DNA of 64,000 nt. It comes from Eledone cirrhosa (lineage: Eukaryota > Mollusca > Cephalopoda > Octopoda > Eledonidae). Under the pieces are notes generated by a model. The model worked only from the letters and a program-made list of their open reading frames with translations. It was not told where the DNA came from and did not search any database. The DNA lies in contig OZ024743.1 of assembly GCA_964016885.1 (NCBI GenBank), positions 17,990,499-18,054,498 of the forward strand. The letters are read 5' to 3'. Positions 12,546 to 24,654 of this stretch are shown piece after piece. The translations under genes and the position numbers were made by a program. Position 1 is the first letter of the stretch. Every line of letters begins with the position of its first letter.

Positions 12546-14579
12546 GTATTTAAGGACAATAGTCAAATATGAAGCAGTTATTGTTCAAACTTCATACTTT
12601 AAATTTAATTTAGAAAATATTTATATGATTAAGCGCAATGAATATACTAAAAAATAATACATTGTACTATAGGGATATTTGCGCTGCTGATCATATGTCA
12701 TGCCCCAATGAAATGTTATTTGTTATACGTAATATAGAATATGCCTTATATATTACATAACACGATGAAGTTTGTGTTGTGTGTAGTGTTACATTGAAGG
12801 AAGTGGATGGGTTCAAGTTTCATGTGGACATTCTTTTGTGGGATGGAGGAGAGGAGGCTCAATTAATTCAGCTGGTGTAATAATAAGCTCAAATTAAGGC
12901 TGAGTTATCCGAAGAATGGATTAACGATTATACCCGGTGAAATGGAAATGCATATTTGGTAATAAACAAAAGAATATGAACGCAAATACAAGCTGCCAAA
13001 TCTCTGTATTTTCAACAGAGGCGTTTTTGTTTATCATTACTCAATAATATACGTAGATCGAAGATCAGGGTGTTGTTTCAGTTGGAGCCCCTACTTAGTT
13101 GTATTGAGAGATCACGCGTGTGGTATCACGGGTATGTGTTAAGAATATTGAATTAAAGAAAAACAAAACGCTTTGACAAATTTTACGGTTTAATCCAATA
13201 ATTACATCATGATAGATGTTGTGCTTAGATTTTATAGATTCAAATCTCGGTGACTGGGTATCAGCTCACTTTTAAAATTTAATAGTGTCACGTAAATCCT
13301 CTCATCAGACGTAAACCCTATATTCCCTGCCCTGAATACGTAAAAGCACGTTTTCACCGATGCAACGTTCAAGATTTCTCGCATAAGTTATGAGAGTTCC
13401 TTGTGGCTCTAGTCTCTGCACCCTATACTCTATACCTTGACACAGAGTGGCAATTGAATATATAACTTAATAAAAGCGCGTCGCGCATTGAGAGAATAAG
13501 AGACAACCCGGACTAGTATATGCTAGCTACCCAGCAAGATGTGTGTAGAAATATTCCATCAAGCAAGACTCATGGAGTTGCCTTGTCGATCCCAATACTG
13601 CCTAGATGGAATTAGAGAAAAGAGTTGTATTATTCCTCTGAATAACCGTTTCTAATTTGGATAATCGTATAATCGGTAAACAAATACATATAGAATATTT
13701 TACTGCGGCTGCCGGCTCCTGATTCTTGACAATTATCTAATAGTGTGTATGTATGGTTATACTATTGATTAATATCCATTATGTTTCCAAAATATTTTCG
13801 TTTTATTTATTTCTATGCTATCTGAAATCAGTATGTCGTTATTGTTTTCGATTCTTGCTTTTCTCATTAATTATATGGTTATGGCAGAACAATATTCTTT
13901 CGATTCGATTTTAGAAATATTGTTAATGCAGTTGGTAGAATTGCTGCTTCGTTTGGTGCGGAATGGTATTATATTTTGTTTTTCAAGACGAAGGTGAAAA
14001 CGGCCATGTATTCACTTACTTAATTGTGAAAAGGGGTTATTTGTATATTGAAATTACATATGGAATGTAAAAATGAGATTCTCAATATAAATTTAACCAA
14101 TATCGTAGTCTCGAACATTACACAATAGATACAAATAATATATACTCCAAATACTGTCTCTTCTCATTATTAATTTTATAGAATACATATTTTGTCTATT
14201 CAAATATTTTATAGAAAGGTCTATCTGCCTATATGGTCCGTAATGAACGTTTGCCACATATTGAATTTTTCTTTCTATATATGCTTTTCTTGGGGTTTAT
14301 CGCATGAAGATTTACCTCTAATTGCTGAACGCACATATAGTAGGAGGTGACGTTAATAGAAAAAAGGGTATATTTCATAGATACAGTTCTTTCTGGTAAG
14401 ATTAATAGGAAGGATATAAATCTGGTTAACAGGTGAACCAATCTAGCAACATTTATATCAATATGCTAACTGTTTCACTGAAACCTGATGAGGATTCTTA
14501 CTTATAGTTAAGATACATGAAAGAGATATTATGGTGGGATTTGTAACATGGATCGTGTAACCAGAGAATTTAACACGCT
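12546..14579. other. AT-rich DNA without a recognisable gene
   Basis: Only short open frames without domains are present. I see no repeat family shared with the rest of the window. Confidence 0.45.
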
Positions 14580-14879
14580 ATTACGAAAATAATGACCTAG
14601 ACCGCATCTAACAAAATCCTATACAGAGAGGCAGAGGCCCACAATCAGTCTTGGCAGCAAATGCCTGTCGCATCATATTCCTCTGACATTCACCAACCAC
14701 TTGCAGGAGCCCAACTATTGAACAAATCTGTCTACACCAGGACAGATAACGTTTTCAGATTGGGGAAGGGGACTTGCGATATATTACCTGCATCACAACT
14801 TGATATTCACCCCCGGGGAAATTGCACAGGTGCACCGTAGTGAATCAATGAATGTAAAGCTACTTGCTTATCAACCAAA

Positions 14880-15560
14880 AATAATACATTATGTTGTCAG
14901 GAGAGTAATATAGATAAGCAAAGTTGTATATCTTGGACCAACAACCGCTATATCGGGTCTTTGATGTATATATTTGGAAAGGAACAGGAAATAACTATAA
15001 AATACCGAGTTTACAAAAGAGATAGCTATGCAGGCAAAACACCTAGATGTGACAACATATGCAGAAACTGCGAAATCAACATCGAAGATATCACCAATAA
15101 TATACGTAGCTGCCCAAAGATGTCATCAGGGTAGTATATACCTATGAGGCATGATGTAATGTTTCAAATACTATACAGTGCAATTCTTAGAAATGATAGC
15201 TCGAAACATAAGCATATAAATAATTTACCAAATGTGGAGGACATATAAATCCATATTATGTAAGAATACTTGTGGAATGTTCCTTCAACAACTCTAATGA
15301 AATACAAGCAAAACTGCCAGACATAGTGATGTGCAACATGGACAAGAAGGTATGTACCTTATTCGAAATCAGCTACCCATCAGATGTCAATATACTGTTG
15401 GAGATCAGTGCCTGAATATAAATTTAAATTTATACATGTGATCATTGGGGCTCGTGGATACGTTACTAACTGCCTCAGCACAAATCTAAAATTAATGAGT
15501 TTCAATGCATGTATGTTGCAAATAAACTAGTTAGGCATATAGGTCTAGAGAAATAGTAAA
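14880..15560 (+). pseudogene. Decayed LINE-like ORF2 C-terminal fragment
   Basis: A broken plus-strand translation reads CRNCEINIEDITNNIRSCPK, then after a stop YIPMRHDVMFQILYSAILRN. Further on come VCTLFEISYPSDVN and IIGARGYVTNCL in other frames. This order, with a C-x2-C...C cluster, then a Y-x3-RHD-x-V stretch, then a short DVAIP-like segment and a GALG-like segment, resembles the C-terminal region of reverse transcriptase polyproteins common in marine invertebrate genomes. Several stops and frameshifts make it dead. I infer the family from motif order only and cannot name the clade. The upstream sequence from about 14580 may belong to the same element, but nothing in it is decisive. Confidence 0.5.
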
Positions 15561-16600
15561 CATTGGCAACAGTCGCCTCTGCTCCTCGGTCGTATACCGA
15601 GTAACCATGCTTTTTTGAGGCTTGGTAGACAGCCTAACCTTGCATTTTACATGGATCACTGAAGCATGGCTGTTTTGGTATTAAAGTTTACGCGTGATTG
15701 TATGCGTGTGTTGTGAGTTTATGAATGTACACATTCAGTATCGCGAAATATTTTTAGAAACTATTATTTACTACAATGTTAACTTATTTTAGATAAGTTC
15801 AGTTAACGCTTTCTATTTTCATAAAATGTTAAAGCAATAATTTCTGTATTTACTTATTTATTTTATAGTTTATACTTCTAATACACTAACATATGCAGAG
15901 TCAAATGTGTAACATATATTTATGTGCAAACAATTCATAACAAACTAACACATTTTTGTCTACATGTATGCAGTCTATAGACGTCAATGTGACGTTTGAA
16001 TAGGAGTATGTCACCAATATGTTTCTAGTTTCTATAGTATTTTCTTGCACTTTTCTATGTTTTATGGGAATATTAGTTATGTAGATTGACAAGAATTCAT
16101 TTTAAATCTCTTTAAGAGAAAATATATTACGTTTTCCTCGTTGCTATAAATAATTATATGTATTTCAACAAAAGAATATCATTTTTATTTTAAAATGAAG
16201 TCTATATTTCTATTACAAATTTATACGAGGTATGAAGGTTTCATAAATATTTGTATGAAAAACATAATATTACGGGAAATATATATGTGCAACTACATAG
16301 ACGCTTCAGTATGTGTATACCCTGCTCCAACAATTGGGGCGATGCTTTCTAAAAGAGCCAAATGTTTAGTAAGCTAATGTTGATGTATTGGGAATGGAAG
16401 ATCATTAGTAGAAAATCAAAAGAAAAATATAATAATTTTCCTATGAGATGTTTGTCCTTTACATGTTTGATATCTGCTGTATTTTTCCCTTTTATATCAA
16501 TGCAATGCAGTGTATTTAAATTATAAATTCATATTGATAGGCACAATCATTTAGTAAGAGCGCACTGCAAGATTGTGTGTGAATATATATATATATATAT
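15561..16600. other. AT-rich DNA without a recognisable gene
   Basis: It is AT-rich throughout, and a short (TA)n tract lies at about 16584-16603. Small frames at 15901-16092 minus and 16195-16377 plus show no domain. Confidence 0.45.
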
Positions 16601-16784
16601 ATTTATTTATTTAGGTTTGTCGGTTCACCAGTGGATAGAACTGGTCATTCCGTATGGTAAACCTCGAAGTAATATTATGGAGAGCACTCAACGTAATGCA
16701 ACTCACCAGTCTTCGTGTGTGTAGTTGGTGGTACGAGTACGGAGTTAATTATTATAAAATAACAGGATGCTGGACTGGTGTAAT

Positions 16785-17135
16785 TCATTAAAAGGTTTAT
16801 TATAGTATGATCATTTCAATGACCGGGTTCAGTATGAATCCCGTGACATCATCAGGTATTCGAAATATAACAAAGGAATATAATATACAAAATCCATCGG
16901 GCTCAAAAATCAGAGACATGAGGGTGACCGAACATTTAGCATCTTCTACCCCAATCGGCCGCCCCGGGGTGGAAGATGCTAAATGTTATGTCGCCCTCAT
17001 GTCTCTGATGTTTCAGCCCCATGGATTTTGTCTATTATATTCCTTTGTTTTATTTCGAATACCTGATGATGTCACCGGATTTATACCGAACCCGGTCATT
17101 GAAATGATCATACTATGAAAAACATTTTAATATAT
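16785..17135. repeat. Long inverted repeat (foldback), about 155-bp arms
   Basis: The arm starting at 16802 (ATAGTATGATCATTTCAATG) returns in reverse complement and ends at 17116. A loop of about a dozen GC-rich bases (around CAATCGGCCGCCCC) lies near 16952. The arms match at roughly nine in ten positions, and similarity extends weakly outward to about 16785 and 17135. The 103-codon open frame across it is simply this palindrome translated. A (TA)n tract follows the right arm. Confidence 0.9.
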
Positions 17136-17169
17136 ATATATATATTAGAATTGGTGCACTGAAATAGCG

Positions 17170-17481
17170 ATGTATATATGAATGTATATATTGTATATTT
17201 GGTAATACACTGTATGCTTAATTAAAAGCATTTTGAAGACGTTACGCTATTGTTTTAAAGTAGTGACTATGTCACTTACTTCTTTACAATAAACAAAGGG
17301 AGTGCTAAGCTCTGAGGAATACCAACAGTATGAACCAGAGATATGTCAGCTTATCTCCCTTTGTTGAAAAAAGAAGTGACGTAGTCACTACTTTAAAACA
17401 ATAGTGTAAGGTCTTCAAAATGCTTTTAATTTAGCATACAGTGTATTACCAAATACACTATATATACATTCATATATATAT
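17170..17481. repeat. Second long inverted repeat, about 125-bp arms
   Basis: The left arm (17171-17300) includes AAAGCATTTTGAAGACGTTA and TTAAAGTAGTGACTATGTCA. The right arm (17356-17481) is its reverse complement (TGACGTAGTCACTACTTTAA, AAGGTCTTCAAAATGCTTTT). A 55-bp spacer, 17301-17355, is not repeated. Both outer ends merge into (TA)-rich sequence. Confidence 0.9.
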
Positions 17482-18332
<851 letters not shown>

Positions 18333-18334
18333 GT

Positions 18335-18607
18335 GAGGTTTTTTTATACAAAATGAAAAATAACCGAGGTGTCCTACACGAGTGAAACTATAAACAAAAA
18401 AAGATGAAATCGAAAATGCAACTGGAGTCTTATTTTTTTATAAAATATATATATTTATTTGGTTCCTCACAGATGTGAGAAAAACCACACACCCTCCATC
18501 TCAACTCTACTTTTGAAAAGCAGAAGAACTGCGAAATCGGTAAAGGAACCAAGTAAATATATATATTTAAAAAAAAAATAAGACTCCTGTTGCATTTTCG
18601 ATTTCAT

Positions 18608-18616
<9 letters not shown>
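18335..18616. repeat. Foldback repeat family R1, copy 1
   Basis: The left arm reads AATAACCGAGGTGTCCTACA, then GATGAAATCGAAAATGCAAC and TTTATTTGGTTCCT. The right arm returns AGGAACCAAGTAAATA, then GTTGCATTTTCGATTTCATC. Between them lies CTCCATCTCAACTCTACTTT...GCAGAAGAACTGCGAAATCG. The family has three copies here (also 29.99-30.2 and 34.3-34.6 kb). Both flanks are (TA)n. Confidence 0.85.
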
Positions 18617-18657
<41 letters not shown>

Positions 18658-18768
18658 TCAGGTTATCAATAATGTAGTGATAGTATATCGTTACGTTAGA
18701 GATGAACAGCGTACGTGCAGGTTTGCTCAACGAGTATAAATTACATTCCGGAGAAATGTAGAAAGAAA

Positions 18769-19509
18769 ATATAAAATGAAAGTGCTTTTGTTAAAAAAGG
18801 AATTTATTAGGTATTGACATATGTTTCTGTAACAGACCGAATACCTATGTATCGCTGCTTGCGTAATCATATAATGTTAGCAAGTATTCGATAGCAAATG
18901 TATAATCAGTTGTCACTTCTTGAGAGATTTTGGATAAACTGGATAAAATCAGAAAAATTGAAGTATTTATATTAGTTTAACTGCTATAGATAAAATGAGA
19001 TTTCTGATTTCTTGATTCAATTCCCTAATGCATATACCAGCTGGCTACTAGCATTGATGTTATTTAGTAGCAATCGAAATCTCCCCCTTCCCCAATTGAC
19101 ACTTTATAATTAATACTACTGCAGCAAATGACCAGCCCTGTCCACTGTCCAGTTGGTCAAGTAGAGATTAAAATTGGCACTCCCAAAATTCTTATTTAGA
19201 TTTACTCATAGTATTCTCATTAAAAACCCATTATATACTTGTTTAGCAGTAAATTATTTTACCATCTGTCATATACTATCCCCTCTGTTCCTTCCTCTTT
19301 TACTAATATAAATACTTCAATTTTTCTGATTTTATCCAGTTTATCCAAAATCTCTGAAGAAGTGACAACTGATTATACATTTGCTATCGAATACTTGCTA
19401 ACATTATATGATTACGCAAGCAGCGATACATAGGTATTCGGTCTGTTACAGAAACATATGTCAATACCTAATAAATTCCTTTTTTAACAAAAGCACTTTC
19501 ATTTTATAT
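18769..19509. repeat. Inverted repeat with 207-bp arms and 327-bp centre
   Basis: The left arm 18769-18975 and right arm 19303-19509 are reverse complements with few mismatches. For example, left AATCAGTTGTCACTTCTTGA pairs with right GAAGTGACAACTGATT. The outer ends are ATATAAAATGAAAGTGCTTT and its complement. The unique centre 18976-19302 carries no frame or motif I recognise. The architecture suits a terminal-inverted-repeat element (MITE-like) or a foldback formed by duplication. I could not identify target-site duplications. Confidence 0.85.
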
Positions 19510-19544
19510 TCATCCTTTCTATATATATATATATATATTAAAAT

Positions 19545-19995
19545 AACAGATTAAAGTTTAAGCAAAGAATCGCTGATTTCACCCTTAACGGGATCTTCTG
19601 AAACTAACAAAGTCAATCTGTAAACGCAGAAGTGGATATTTAAAAAAACGTTGCAACCGGAGGAAGACAGGAAGACGATACTTTGGTTCGGGGAAACGTT
19701 CCCTGGCAAAGAACGGAAAAAAAACGAATATAATACGTCATTAATAGGAGCGGTGAAAAACAATTACACGCAAAGACAGAACCACGTTTATGGTATAAAA
19801 GAAGACGTAGACTAATGTTCTCTTAGGTGGTTCATAGAGACGTTCTCTGGCAAAGAACAGGAAAAGCGAAGATAATACGTCATATGAGTGGCGTGTAGAA
19901 CAATTTCACGCAAAGACAAAACCACGTAAATGGTATAGCTAAAGTCATAGACTAAAATTCTAACTGGGAAACCGAAAGATTCTCCGCTTCAGAGT
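19545..19995. repeat. Dispersed repeat family R2, copy 1, with internal duplication
   Basis: It begins ATTAAAATAACAGATTAAAG and contains CCGGAGGAAGACAGGAAGAC, CAAAGAACGG and CGCAAAGACAGAACCACGTT. The same order recurs at 62918-63240. In this copy the part from the second TTCTCTGGCAAAGAACAG (about 19845) repeats the preceding block, so the unit is partly duplicated in tandem. Its family is unknown. Confidence 0.75.
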
Positions 19996-20524
19996 TAAGA
20001 ATAAAGTAAAAAAATGGTAATAGAAATTAAATAAATACATACACGCATGCAAATACGTCCATACACAAGCATACGCGAAAACACTTGACATAGGTATACA
20101 AAACCACGCACATATAAATATGTGTGTGTGTATACAAATAAATAAATAAATAAATAAACATATATAAATAAATAAATACGTATATAACAAACGTACATAC
20201 ATACGTACATGTAAATACACAAATGTTAGGATAAGACGTCAACCAAAACGCGAAGAACACATATACACACACCCTACATACGTACGAACCAGCATACTCA
20301 CACAGACGCAAAACTCCCGTATACACATAACCAAACCATATATACCAGAATATATAAAATTATACGCCATAACATGTACAATCAAATATACGTACGAGAA
20401 AGTATACGTACCTTCACAAAACATACAGGTAATATATACTTACCTATGCAAATAAGTAATGGTATAAACATAACATATACTTAGCTACCAAATCAAGACG
20501 TAAAATATCCACGTATAGATCGTA
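19996..20524. repeat. Simple-sequence region (CATA/TAAA-type) without a gene
   Basis: Tracts such as AAATAAATAAATAAAT and ACATACATACGTACATG fill this interval, giving low-complexity minus-strand frames. It may include the 3' untranslated part of the Penelope-like element that ends at 20525. Confidence 0.5.
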
Positions 20525-21570
20525 CTATCCGTTAGGGTATAATGTGGGGCTGTAATACAGGAAAGTTTTGTGCACTTTATGGTTACAAGCCGAAATTGCC
20601 TCAGATATTTTGTTTAACATGTGGTCTGTGGGGTAGAGTATTTCCAGGGCCTCGGAGGCGCAGAGGTCACATTGTTTTTTATTTCCGTTATACGATCTAT
20701 CCATAGCTAGGATTTCCCAGTGTAACTTATATTGGGTGCGGTTGTCTTTTAGACTCCAGATATAAGCTGAAAATGACGTCATATTCCTTCTTAGAGGGTA
20801 ACGAAAAGAATGGGTATGCATGTAAAGACGCTTCTTGAATATATTGGCGGTTAACCCTATGTAGGCCCTACGGGACGTGGGCGTTTCTACCTTACATTTG
20901 TCGACAATGTTACTAGAGATGCATTTCTTGGATAGGGGGCAATCAACCCGATTCCTACAATTACAGTATGTACTAACTACAGGGTTGCACGTGTTCCTCC
21001 GGCTAGGTAGTTTAGCTAAATTTGAAGCTGTGATGTTATGTGCAAGGTTAGGAGTCGTAGAGTAAGAAATGTAATAGTATTTCTATTAAAACTGTTACTA
21101 TATTTATGTGTAAGGGGAAAATGTTTCGTACTAAGGGAAAGAAAGATCTTAGCTAATGGTGTGGCCACTTTCATATTATATGGTGGGTTATACCAACAAA
21201 TGCGACGGGATCTATTTCTTCTAGGTCGATTTTCGTACTATCTATATGCTACCTTATCGACAAATCCACTTCGAGCAAGAGCTTCATTGTAATAAGTGGA
21301 ATGGTCGTTGAAAATATGCTCGTTAGTAGATAGACGGGAAAGCCTCAACGAAACGTTTCTTACCAGGTTCTTGGTTATGCTGGCAGCATGTTGGAATGCT
21401 TACTTATGTAATTAAGCGTATCATTCGGCTTTCTATACGGGTAATACAACTCATTCGATAAATTGAGGGTAACGTCGAGGTAATTAACGACGAGATATTG
21501 GCCTCAACCATTATAGAGAGGTTGAAGCCTTTAACGAAGGGTGTTATTTTTTTTCTGAACCTGTCGCAAG
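20525..21570 (-). pseudogene. Penelope-like element: RT C-terminal part and GIY-YIG endonuclease
   Basis: Read on the minus strand from about 21480, the product gives LDVTLNLSNELYYPYRKPND, then after a frame change TKNLVRNVSLRLSRL and STYYNEALARSGFVDKVAYR, RRICWYNPPYNMKVATPLAK, HFPLTHKYSNSFNRNT and TYCNCRNRVDCPLSKKC. YIGLTANIFKKRLYMHTHSF, YIWSLKDNRTQYKLHWEI, CDLCASEALEIL and a natural stop at 20525 (…YYSPTLYPNG) follow. This is the family order: RT thumb, NPP linker, CNC zinc-finger-like linker, then the GIY-YIG nuclease that nicks target DNA. The RT fingers and palm are missing, and several frameshifts make it dead. It abuts a CR1-like element on the opposite strand at about 21575. Confidence 0.9.
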
Positions 21571-21577
21571 CACGAGG

Positions 21578-22845
21578 TCCGCACTAGCAGGCAGCATGGC
21601 TCCCCCCCCCCCCCAGGAATAAGCTGCCTTACACAACTGCTACATCACTACGACTGGGTACTGAAACAACTGCTAGACAGCTCACATATGGACGTGATAT
21701 ATCTTGACTTTGCGAAGGCCTTTGACAATGTCGACCACGGAATGATATGTCACAAACCACACGGACTCGGCATAACTGGAAATGTAGGTGAGTGGCTGCA
21801 TGACTTCTTAAAGGACATAAGCCAGACAGTCGCAGCAAACGGGGCCCTCTCAAAGGAAACACCAATAACAAATGGGTTGCCCCAAGGGACAGTCCTGGGA
21901 CCTCTACTGTTTTTGGTGGCTCTCTTAGACATGTCCTCTGTAGTACATACAACAACATCCCTCACTAGCTATGCTGATGACACTAAGAGAGCACTGGCAA
22001 TAAAAAAAAATCGGCTGACGCTGCCCTTTTACGACAAGATCTGGATGCCATATACAAATGGGCGGAAGAAAACAACATGCAGTTCAATGCTGGAAAATTC
22101 CAGACCCTACAATGCAAACCTGCAAACACAAATACAGTACAGTACAGTTACGCAGGACCAGGAGGGACCGACATCCCCGTGTCAAAATCGATACGAGACC
22201 TGGGTATAGACATGAGCGATGATGCATCTTTTTCCTCACACATCATGAAAGAGGCCACCATGTGCAGACGACTCCATGGTGACACTATGGATGACATTGG
22301 TCCTAAGCCGCCTGTACTATTGCTCCCAGTTGTGGTCAAACTAACCGTAGTGTCAAACTAACCACGAAGCTCGAGGCAATCCAGCGAAGCTACACCAAGA
22401 GGATTGCCACGATAAATGAAATAAGCTACTGAGAATGGCTAAAAGAACTGAACGTCTATTCCTTGGAACGAAGACGGGAGAGATACGCAGTGATCTCCAT
22501 ATGGAAAATGCTGGAGGGAGTAGCACCAAACTTTGGTATTGGGAGATGGACCAACCATCGAACAGGACGACACTGTGTGGTGCCAAAGGTCCCGTCTTCC
22601 ACATCTAGAATAAGGAGCCGATATTGCAATAGACTGGGATTCAAGAACCCTCAGCTCTTCAACAAGCTGCCGAGGGATCTGAGATATCTGCTTGGTGTGG
22701 AGGTGAATGTTTTCAAGAAACATCTCGACACCTTGCTATCCAGGATCCCGGATGATCCCGCAGCATGGCACGAGGGAATACTAAGGGCAGCAGCAACAAC
22801 CTCCCTCTTACACCAGTGGCCAACCAATACAGGCTGGGGATAAAA
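21578..22845 (+). pseudogene. CR1/Jockey-like LINE ORF2, RT catalytic part to C-terminus
   Basis: After RQHGS (the QHGFRPG-like motif, damaged by a C-run at 21603-21614) come CLTQLLHHYDWVLKQL, MDVIYLDFAKAFDNVDH (the RT motif with catalytic Asp) and LPQGTVLGPLLFLV. SYADDTK (YADD at 21970-21981) follows. After frameshifts, one in an A-run at about 22003-22011, the C-terminal part reads DLGIDMSDDASFSSHI, YYCSQLWS, SLERRRERYAVISIWKMLEG, LFNKLPRDLRYLL and FKKHLDTLLSRIPDDP, ending near 22843. The enzyme would copy its RNA at a nicked target. The endonuclease and RT N-terminus are absent and frames are broken, so it is a dead 5'-truncated copy. Confidence 0.88.
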
Positions 22846-22917
22846 TGTGTAGCAACACGGGCGGTGCCCCAGCATGGCCTCAGCCGGATGGCAGGAACAT
22901 GTAAAAGAGTCAAAGAG

Positions 22918-22918
<1 letters not shown>

Positions 22919-22953
<35 letters not shown>

Positions 22954-22987
22954 CATATATATATCATCATCATCATCATCATCATCA
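22919..22987. repeat. (TA)n followed by (ATC)n microsatellites
   Basis: (TA)n at 22919-22963, interrupted once, is followed by about eight ATC units. The ATC run leads straight into the interspersed repeat at 22988. Confidence 0.9.
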
Positions 22988-23440
22988 ACGTTTAACGTCC
23001 GTGTTCCACACTTGCATGGGTTTGGACGGGGGTAGTCCCACTTGAGGCAAGAATGATTGTCATGCTCGCATAGGACTGTCTGGCAGGTTTTCTACAGTTG
23101 GATGCCCTTCCTAACACCAACCACATTTGCAGTGTGGGTCTGGGAGGTTTTTACTGTGTTGCCTACACGCCCACATTACAGCGTGGACTGTGTGTTTTTT
23201 TTGTCGTGACACCTACACGATCTCATTTGTTTCGGCCTGGATGGCGCGGCACCAACATAACTTTACATAGAACGGGGTGGTGTGGATGGGGTGGGGGTGG
23301 GGATGGTGGGGCGGGGTGTATTTTGCTAGAGATGCCTACTGGCTGTAGTAGGTTTTACTATGTATTTAGGCAAGGCGGGTCTTCTCTGTTACTGAGTACC
23401 GCCAAAGGTCTCGGTCCAGTGACATTGTCTTGGAGAGGTG
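22964..23440 (+). mobile_element. Cephalopod (CAT)n-linked interspersed repeat, decayed
   Basis: (ATC)n followed by AACGTTTAACGTCCGTGTTC, CTTGCATGGGTTTGGACGGG and GTTGGATGCCCTTCCTAACA, CCAACCACATTTGCAGTG is the recognisable head of a repeat that is very common in octopus and squid genomes. The later part (to about 23440) is GC-rich and diverged. I know it from its wording, not from a database search. It is one of the stronger hints to the host group. Confidence 0.7.
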
Positions 23441-23460
23441 TAATATATATATATATATAG

Positions 23461-23640
23461 GTGGAACACTAGAAGGTAATATACGTAGTGGTAGAGCACT
23501 CAGTCCATGGGACGAGTTAGGTAGAAGTGATTACACAACAGTTAGTTCACCATACAAGGAACAATTCCTCAGCTCGGAATGGTCATGGTTATAGGAACAG
23601 AAAGGACAACCGTACGAATGCTCATGCGCAGAAACCCGGT
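23461..23640 (-). repeat. Repeat family R3, copy 1, with broken hammerhead-like core
   Basis: It shares GGTAGAGCACTCAGTCCATG, GACGAGTTAGGTAGAAGTG and TTACACAACAGTTAGTTCAC with the minus strand of 58.46-58.71 kb. On the minus strand it reads CCGAGCTGAGGAATTGTTCC, where the complete copy at 58.58 kb has an extra 16 bases (helix II and GAAAC) after CTGAGGA; this copy is therefore a deletion derivative. It lies about 155 bp downstream of the stop of the Penelope-like endonuclease frame on the same strand, which places it where a PLE terminal repeat is expected. Confidence 0.65.
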
Positions 23641-23726
23641 CACTACACACAGTCAATACTAGACTGCGTGCGAGAGGTGTACGACAGTCCGAAAGATTTT
23701 TAGGTTGAAAATAAAATTACAAAGAA

Positions 23727-24530
23727 TCAGTCCGAAGCCTTGTAGTTATGCAATAGGTAGTTGGCGACGTGTGGACAACGTGTGAAAAATTCAATCCTCG
23801 TGTTTATGCAATCATTATTGCGTAATCTCTTTAGAATATTTATTCGTTCGTCAATACATAAGTCACACGTCGGATTTCCCCCTGCGTATGACTTGGACTT
23901 AGTGATGGCTTTCCATTGAATGGAGTAGTCTATACTTGAATCCTTGAGGGACCATACGTGACTCGCGAGTTTCGTGGATGAACGTCTGTCCGGGCACCTG
24001 AAGGTAGACTGGTGGTTCAGGAAACGTTCCTTAAATCGGCCCTCCGCCATACCCACATAGGATTTGACCTCCTGTGGTTCGTTTGGTCGGTTGGAAGTGA
24101 CCACAGCTACATAAATTACAGCTGGGGTGTTGCATTGCTGTTGAATGGGGCAAGTTTCAGGCTTACGGCAAGAGGACCCTGGTGGGGTGTTGCTCCTAGG
24201 GCTGCTGGTGATGTGGTCCTTCATGTCCTTAGCGCAGGAGTATCCTAGTTTAACTGAGAGTAGGTTAAAGATGAAGCGGTATTTATGACCTATGGGAAAG
24301 TGTCTATCTAAGAGGGCTAGAAATGTTTTTCCTACATTGGTTTTAACGTTGAGTTAGAAGGGGGAGAGAACCAGATATTGTGTCTATTGTTGCGCTTACT
24401 TTTCTTAATGGTGTTGTTGCTAGTGAGAAAGTAAGTGATAGATTGTGAGAAGTTGCTATTAGCCAACGCCGTGTTATAGTAGGGTGCCGCCCTGTCAAAT
24501 ATAGCCTTATTAGAGGAGAGGGTGCTCTTG
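23727..24530 (-). pseudogene. Penelope-like element: linker and GIY-YIG endonuclease
   Basis: The minus strand gives SSNKAIFDRAAPYYNTALAN, NNRHNIWFSPPSNST, then after one frameshift near 24350 NVKTNVGKTFLALLDRHFP, GHKYRFIFNLLSVKLGYSC and SCRKPETCPIQQQCNTPA (zinc-finger-like linker). VKSYVGMAEGRFKERFLNHQ (the YVG half of GIY-YIG with the conserved basic helix), HVWSLKDSSIDYSIQW and CDLCIDERINIL follow, ending with a natural stop at 23727. The final 165 codons are uninterrupted. The RT domain is absent. It differs clearly from the PLEs at 20.5 and 59.5 kb, so at least three PLE lineages are present. Confidence 0.88.
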
Positions 24531-24540
24531 CCGTCAGCCT

Positions 24541-24580
24541 GAAGTGTTCCCTCTTCAACAGCAATGCAACATACCAGCTG

Positions 24581-24585
<5 letters not shown>
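24541..24585 (+). pseudogene. Tiny Penelope-like endonuclease fragment abutting (TA)n
   Basis: The plus strand reads CAACAGCAATGCAACATACC, AGCTGTAATATATA, matching the QQQCNTPAVIY stretch of the PLE at 24.13 kb (opposite strand). Where that element continues with the IYVAVV codons, this fragment turns into the TA microsatellite. Confidence 0.7.

Positions 24586-24650
<65 letters not shown>
24582..24650. repeat. (TA)n microsatellite between two element fragments
   Basis: A pure TA run of about 69 bp. On the left it begins inside a PLE endonuclease codon string; on the right it ends inside the CR1-like frame (…QRSIT). It is thus the seam between two truncated retroelements. Confidence 0.95.
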
Positions 24651-24653
<3 letters not shown>

Positions 24654-24654
24654 A

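Noticed and set aside
17055..17115. CTGATGA in the arms of the inverted repeat at 16.8-17.1 kb, followed by CATTGAAATGATCAT
   Set aside because: The distance to GAAA is long, helix II does not pair cleanly and helix I fails at the first pair. Not a convincing ribozyme.
18460..18560. Hammerhead look-alike in repeat family R1 (GCGAAACCGGTAAAGGAACC, also at 30.06 and 34.57 kb)
   Set aside because: GAAAC with a GTA triplet and a GCAG/CTGC hairpin are present, but there is no CUGANGA core before the hairpin and no suitable helix I.
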